Source of the DNA: RGIG1934 sp964492545
GTDB lineage: Bacteria > Bacillota > Clostridia > Lachnospirales > Lachnospiraceae
Length of the DNA: 26,593 bases
Direction: 5' to 3'
Assembly (NCBI GenBank): GCA_964492545.1
Contig: CAZBKO010000023.1
Location: forward strand, 1 to 26,593
A program made the translations under genes and the position numbers. Below the pieces are notes generated by a model. That model saw only the letters and a program-made list of their open reading frames with translations, had not been told where the DNA came from and did not search any database. Positions 23,102 through 26,593 of the stretch are shown piece after piece (positions within the stretch are counted from its first letter, which is position 1; every line of letters begins with the position of its first letter).

Positions 23102-24372
23102 TGAAGGAAATAAATTGTAATATTCTATACTACGTAAAAAGCCTCATAAATATATTGTCTCTTGGAATTGTGTTATCAATCGGCACACTTTACAGTGTGG
23201 AGGCAACAGCATGGGGCAGTTCTCCTAACATTGTCGCTCTTGTGTATGTATTTGTCTGCTGTTATACTGACTATCTGATTAGAAGACATTTCAGCAATTA
23301 CATCAACTACACATTAATGCATTTGCTGCTAATTGTTCCACTGCCATTTTTGATGCCGTATATTGGTACACCTAACATCGTGGTTCTATTGGCTGTGATT
23401 TCCATATTGACCGGTCTCGGTAAAATGTATTGGAAAAAAGAGAATGCTTCACAGCTTGATTGTACAACTGAGGTTCCCATGGAAATGCTGGTAATTATTA
23501 TTCCTATTTATCTGCATTCCTACTATAAGCTGTCTACTGCGCTGTCTAACTATATTTTATACAGTGCTATAGTATTTGTGGCATTCTGCTTCATCAAGCA
23601 ATTCATAACACGATTGATTAACTACGTACTCACTGTTGATAAGAGTCGCTCCGTACCCATTAATTCGATTGTTCGTTCCACAGGAATCTGCATCGGAATT
23701 ATTCTGGTAGCGGCAATCCTTATGACAAATGTATTTAGCTCATTATTTACCGGAGATAGAGCACTCCTGTCGTTTATCAAATTAATTTGTGGCGGAACAC
23801 TCTCATTATTTTCAAACTTCTTTGGTTTGTTTCGTGCTCATAATGATTACAGCATTGCTGAGGATACAGTTACTGTTGAAAGCCAGACCGGCGACCTGAC
23901 AACTGATGTTGTTAAAAATCTTTCTGCAAATGAATTAATTGTGGCAATATCTAATGTTGTTAAAGTTATTTTTCTAATAGCTGCAGCAGTATTTGTTATT
24001 TATCTGATAATACAGTACATAAGGGCAAATTTACACAAGGAATATCAAAACATTGACTTAGCTGACCGTTCTACAATCAAGGCAAAGGATGATGTAAAAA
24101 GAACAAAGACTGCATTTAGCCTGTTTCATCCTAGCAGCAACAATGATAAGGTTCGTAAGATGTTTAAGAAAAAGGTTCTTTACTATAAGGACACCATGAT
24201 AAGCGTTCATCAGGCCGATTCTCCTCAGGATTTGGCTGACAGGATTAAATATAAAACAGGTAATGACTACAATGAGCTTGCTGATATTTATGAGCACGCC
24301 CGATATGGTGATGGACAGGTATCTGATGAAGATGTCTCAAAGGCCCATAAGATTTATCAGGATAAGAAGTAA
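23101..24372 (+). CDS. DUF4129-like multi-pass membrane protein
   Basis: A 423-residue integral membrane protein. It has at least six hydrophobic segments, mainly in the first 215 residues plus one near 285-310, and a charged cytoplasmic tail. The tail pattern, with NDYNELADIYEHARYGDG near the end, resembles the C-terminal DUF4129 domain that usually follows a transglutaminase core in MoxR operons. No transglutaminase Cys-His-Asp motif is present between the membrane regions, so this is a shortened variant. I start at 23101 because GGGAGGTGG lies just upstream and the codon overlaps the DUF58 stop; an ATG at 23086 in the same frame would begin inside the ribosome site. The operon ends at a hairpin terminator at 24399-24442. 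Confidence 0.72.
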   Translation: MKEINCNILYYVKSLINILSLGIVLSIGTLYSVEATAWGSSPNIVALVYVFVCCYTDYLIRRHFSNYINYTLMHLLLIVPLPFLMPYIGTPNIVVLLAVISILTGLGKMYWKKENASQLDCTTEVPMEMLVIIIPIYLHSYYKLSTALSNYILYSAIVFVAFCFIKQFITRLINYVLTVDKSRSVPINSIVRSTGICIGIILVAAILMTNVFSSLFTGDRALLSFIKLICGGTLSLFSNFFGLFRAHNDYSIAEDTVTVESQTGDLTTDVVKNLSANELIVAISNVVKVIFLIAAAVFVIYLIIQYIRANLHKEYQNIDLADRSTIKAKDDVKRTKTAFSLFHPSSNNDKVRKMFKKKVLYYKDTMISVHQADSPQDLADRIKYKTGNDYNELADIYEHARYGDGQVSDEDVSKAHKIYQDKK

Positions 24373-24398
24373 ATTATAACGCCTCAGGCGTACCTCAT

Positions 24399-24442
24399 AA
24401 AATGACCATGCATGAGCCAAAAGGTTCACACATGGTCATTTT
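24399..24442. terminator. Bidirectional terminator between convergent genes
   Basis: AAAATGACCATG (24399-24410) pairs perfectly with CATGGTCATTTT (24431-24442), and GAGCC/GGTTC in the loop can extend it. The arms carry T- and A-runs on the outside, so it can end transcripts from both the plus-strand operon and the minus-strand gene that ends at 24462. Confidence 0.85.
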
Positions 24443-24461
24443 CTCTTTATGAAGACTGAAG

Positions 24462-25361
24462 CTATTCCGGATAATCTCCCGGCTCAATAATTGCCTGAAA
24501 TGTTCCTTTTGACCAATAATTAGACAATTCAAAATTGTCATTTTTACTAATATTAGTTACATGATACTCTGAATTAGTATCTTTTCTCTCATACTGGATA
24601 TTTAGGATTCCATCTGTCAGCAATACGCATGAACTATATTCCAATGGTTCTTGATAATATTCATCTATTATCTTCACTATTTCACCGGTGTTCTCATCTA
24701 CATCAGTCGTATACGCCGGACCATATGGTGGTGTATATAATTTTGCCAATTTATCTACCTTTGCTACTGTGTCAAGCGAATCACCTATCTTAATATTTTC
24801 AAAATCACTGTATTCCATTTTTTCTGTAGCCCACAATACATTTCCTGCAAGAATCCATTTTTCATAGCCATTATCTTCTGTACTACTTTTTATGAAGAAA
24901 ATGTATGAATAAATATCTTTATCGTCCTCATTCAATCTATATACTACATATAATAAATTATCGTTTATCTTTTTCATATATTTCACGGGATAACAGTCAT
25001 CCAGTGCAGCTAGAGATCTTGGTGCACAACTGGACTGCCACTCTATCTGTCCACTACGTTCTAATGCAAGTGTGCTCATAAAATCGCTTCTATCATAAGT
25101 GGTTAAATTCTTATCTGACAGGACGTCATTCTTCATGCTCTCAATCTTACTATCCACCACCCCATTTTTTATTTCAGATTTTTCAATGTGTACCTCATCT
25201 TCATCAAACATATTATCATCGTACCTTGCACTTATTGAAGTTTTTTCAGTGCTCACATCATCTTTATCAAACAGTTTATCGCTTATATTATCTCCAAATA
25301 TTACACCTATTGATGCCATTGCACATGCAATAATAGCAATACATATAATTAACTTTTTCAT
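24462..25361 (-). CDS. Secreted or membrane-anchored protein, unknown function
   Basis: A 299-residue protein with an N-terminal hydrophobic helix (about 4-23, KKLIICIAIIACAMASIGVIFG) acting as a signal or anchor. An acidic region follows that contains a small internal duplication: LFDKDDVSTEKTSI (about 30-43) and MFDEDEVHIEKSEI (about 51-64), 21 residues apart. The rest, with ALDDCYPVKYMKKINDNLLY and YTPPYGPAYTTDVDENTGE, matches no family I know. I choose the ATG at 25361, preceded by GGTGA; the ATG at 25373 is only adjacent to AAGGG. It has its own predicted promoter (25394-25422). Confidence 0.78.
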   Translation of the reverse strand: MKKLIICIAIIACAMASIGVIFGDNISDKLFDKDDVSTEKTSISARYDDNMFDEDEVHIEKSEIKNGVVDSKIESMKNDVLSDKNLTTYDRSDFMSTLALERSGQIEWQSSCAPRSLAALDDCYPVKYMKKINDNLLYVVYRLNEDDKDIYSYIFFIKSSTEDNGYEKWILAGNVLWATEKMEYSDFENIKIGDSLDTVAKVDKLAKLYTPPYGPAYTTDVDENTGEIVKIIDEYYQEPLEYSSCVLLTDGILNIQYERKDTNSEYHVTNISKNDNFELSNYWSKGTFQAIIEPGDYPE

Positions 25362-25393
25362 TAACTTCACCATCCCTTATTTTGACGAAACAT

Positions 25394-25422
25394 AGTATAC
25401 ACAGTGACTGCTATAAAATCAA
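25394..25422 (-). promoter_or_regulatory. Predicted promoter of the 24462-25361 gene
   Basis: TTGATT (25417-25422, minus strand) and TATACT (25394-25399) are spaced by 17 bases, close upstream of the gene and beginning after the stop of the preceding lipoprotein gene. Confidence 0.6.
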
Positions 25423-25431
25423 TTTGCTTAC

Positions 25432-25986
25432 CTATCTCCAGCTATCTTTGTATACATTCCCGTAACCTATTCCCGCCGAAGACTGCTCATATATCTCATT
25501 GTCTTCATCATCATAGCATTTAAGTGTAAATAACATACTTATTCTGTCACTTGTTACATCATCTCTATCAAATGTATATTCCACCTGTGCGCATTTTGTT
25601 TTACTTATTCCCTTTTTCAGATTCCCAATTACAACGTTATTGGATTCATTAAACTCTACGCCTGTAAGCTTATAGGAAAGTACTGCATAGCTAACATAAT
25701 CCGGCTCCAGCTTGTATATATTAACAACGAATTTGTTATCTGTATCCTTCATTGTAAATGAATTATCATTGTCTATCTGTATATATGTTCTTGAAAAAGG
25801 ATAAGTAATCCTGGTCGATCCTCCTGGATTTGGGTTCCCTTTTGTTTTGCCCTGACTAATCTTTGGTTCTTTCTTGTCCGATGTAGATAATTGGTATTTT
25901 TCTTTCGAACAACCTGTGACAAGTGCAGCTAACAACATAACACATATTAAAGCTGACATTACCAGGTTTTTTCTATTTTTTTCCAT
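25432..25986 (-). CDS. Putative lipoprotein (paralogue of the upstream gene)
   Basis: A 184-residue secreted protein with a lipoprotein signal: a basic start (MEKNRKN), a hydrophobic stretch, and the lipobox LVTGC with Cys26 as the lipidation site. A Lys/Pro/Gly/Asn-rich linker follows, then a beta-rich domain including VEFNESNNVVI. That segment recurs in the pseudogene just upstream (MSFNESNNVVI), as does YTFDRDD/YTYDEKD, so the two are tandem duplicates. AGGTGGGGG lies before the ATG. The domain resembles DUF5067-like extracellular proteins, but I cannot name it with confidence. Confidence 0.82.
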   Translation of the reverse strand: MEKNRKNLVMSALICVMLLAALVTGCSKEKYQLSTSDKKEPKISQGKTKGNPNPGGSTRITYPFSRTYIQIDNDNSFTMKDTDNKFVVNIYKLEPDYVSYAVLSYKLTGVEFNESNNVVIGNLKKGISKTKCAQVEYTFDRDDVTSDRISMLFTLKCYDDEDNEIYEQSSAGIGYGNVYKDSWR

Positions 25987-26461
25987 TTGCCCCCACCTGC
26001 CCTTTCATATGTAGCCTCCAATGAGTAATCCTAACCAAGCTGATTATCTGAATTATCATAATCCGTTATTGTAAATCTTATTGTTATTATTTTCTCATTT
26101 ATATCTTTTTCATCATATGTATACACAATCTGATTAACATCATCATCTGTAATAACCACATTATTAGATTCATTGAAAGACATGCCTATCAAAGAATATG
26201 TAACTAATGAATATTTCGATTTATCATCTCTTTTTGCAATGTTGACTTTGATTTCATTATCTTGTTTTGTAATTTTCATAGTGTTTGAGAAATCTACATA
26301 TAATGGATTCCCATCTGAATTCTTGATTTCTTCATTACTAACGACATATGTTTCGGGCTGTTTTTTATCTGGCTTAGTGGCGGTGTAATTCACGCTGCTA
26401 CATGCAGCACACGAAAATGCCATTAAAAAATAATTCCCGTTGTAACTATCTTTCTTATCAT
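25983..26461 (-). pseudogene. Broken lipoprotein gene (frameshift in signal peptide, premature amber)
   Basis: A decayed tandem duplicate of the downstream lipoprotein gene. Ribosome site GAGGGGG is optimally placed for the ATG at 26461, which starts MIRKIVTTGIIF and then stops. Adding one T to the six-T run (26425-26430 on the plus strand as A) continues the frame to LMAFSCAACSS, a plausible lipoprotein signal. The open frame from 26465 has a poorly hydrophobic start. A second lesion is the TAG at 26031-26033: after it the frame stays open and aligns with the paralogue over 21 positions, sharing the N, S, Y and the final Trp. The TAG lies where the paralogue has Glu, as from GAG to TAG. The longest uninterrupted frame is 26031-26465 (144 residues). 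Confidence 0.7.
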
Positions 26462-26593
26462 TCATTTTCCCCCTCTACTGTAAATTAGTTAATATCAAAA
26501 GATGATATTTTATTACACTTGATACACACTTTGCATATTTATACTATAATATTACACCATTCACATACACAAAGCAAATAATATATTAAATTT

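Noticed and set aside
26466..26593. Promoter for the broken lipoprotein gene
   Set aside because: Several TATA-like hexamers exist (for example near 26540-26550), but no -35 with good spacing stands out, so I do not call one.

Overview
The window looks like chromosomal DNA from a low-GC, Gram-positive anaerobe, most likely a member of the Lachnospiraceae (Clostridia). This is an inference from AT-rich DNA with strong AGGAGG ribosome sites, a type-3 prolyl-tRNA synthetase, a SAM-I riboswitch in front of metK, a CBS/DRTGG-type manganese pyrophosphatase, WalR-like boxes at cell-wall genes, and lipoprotein and InlB-repeat surface proteins. No rRNA, tRNA, CRISPR array, prophage or transposase gene was seen.

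Almost everything lies on the minus strand, so transcription runs from high to low coordinates. From the right edge: two tandem paralogous lipoprotein genes, the first damaged by a frameshift and a premature stop; a secreted or anchored protein of unknown function with its own promoter; and a bidirectional terminator facing the only plus-strand operon, MoxR ATPase - DUF58 - DUF4129-like membrane protein (21012-24372). Next come two small membrane proteins and a five-gene run: Nudix hydrolase, CBS-pyrophosphatase, flavin reductase, OLD-like ATPase/nuclease and shikimate-kinase-like protein. A LysM/G5/M23 peptidoglycan hydrolase and murA follow, both with WalR-like direct repeats at their promoters. 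Then comes the three-gene operon polyphosphate kinase - phosphofructokinase - HD phosphohydrolase.

The metK gene is preceded by a complete SAM-I riboswitch (promoter, aptamer, terminator). Between the riboswitch and metK lies a GC-rich, hairpin-forming repeat block bracketed by a 9-bp direct repeat, which looks like an inserted small element. Further left are a histidine kinase/response regulator pair, an InlB-repeat surface protein split by a one-base frameshift, an AI-2E-family membrane protein, and the 5' part of proS, which runs off the left edge.

The main themes are cell-wall growth and its control (murA, M23 hydrolase, WalR-like boxes), phosphate-ester and pyrophosphate metabolism (ppk, pfk, pyrophosphatase, Nudix), and envelope proteins in several states of decay. 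I found no clear-cut new defence or mobile system. The most informative unusual features are the paired WalR-like sites in opposite configurations, the inserted element in the metK leader, and the lesions in two secreted-protein genes.
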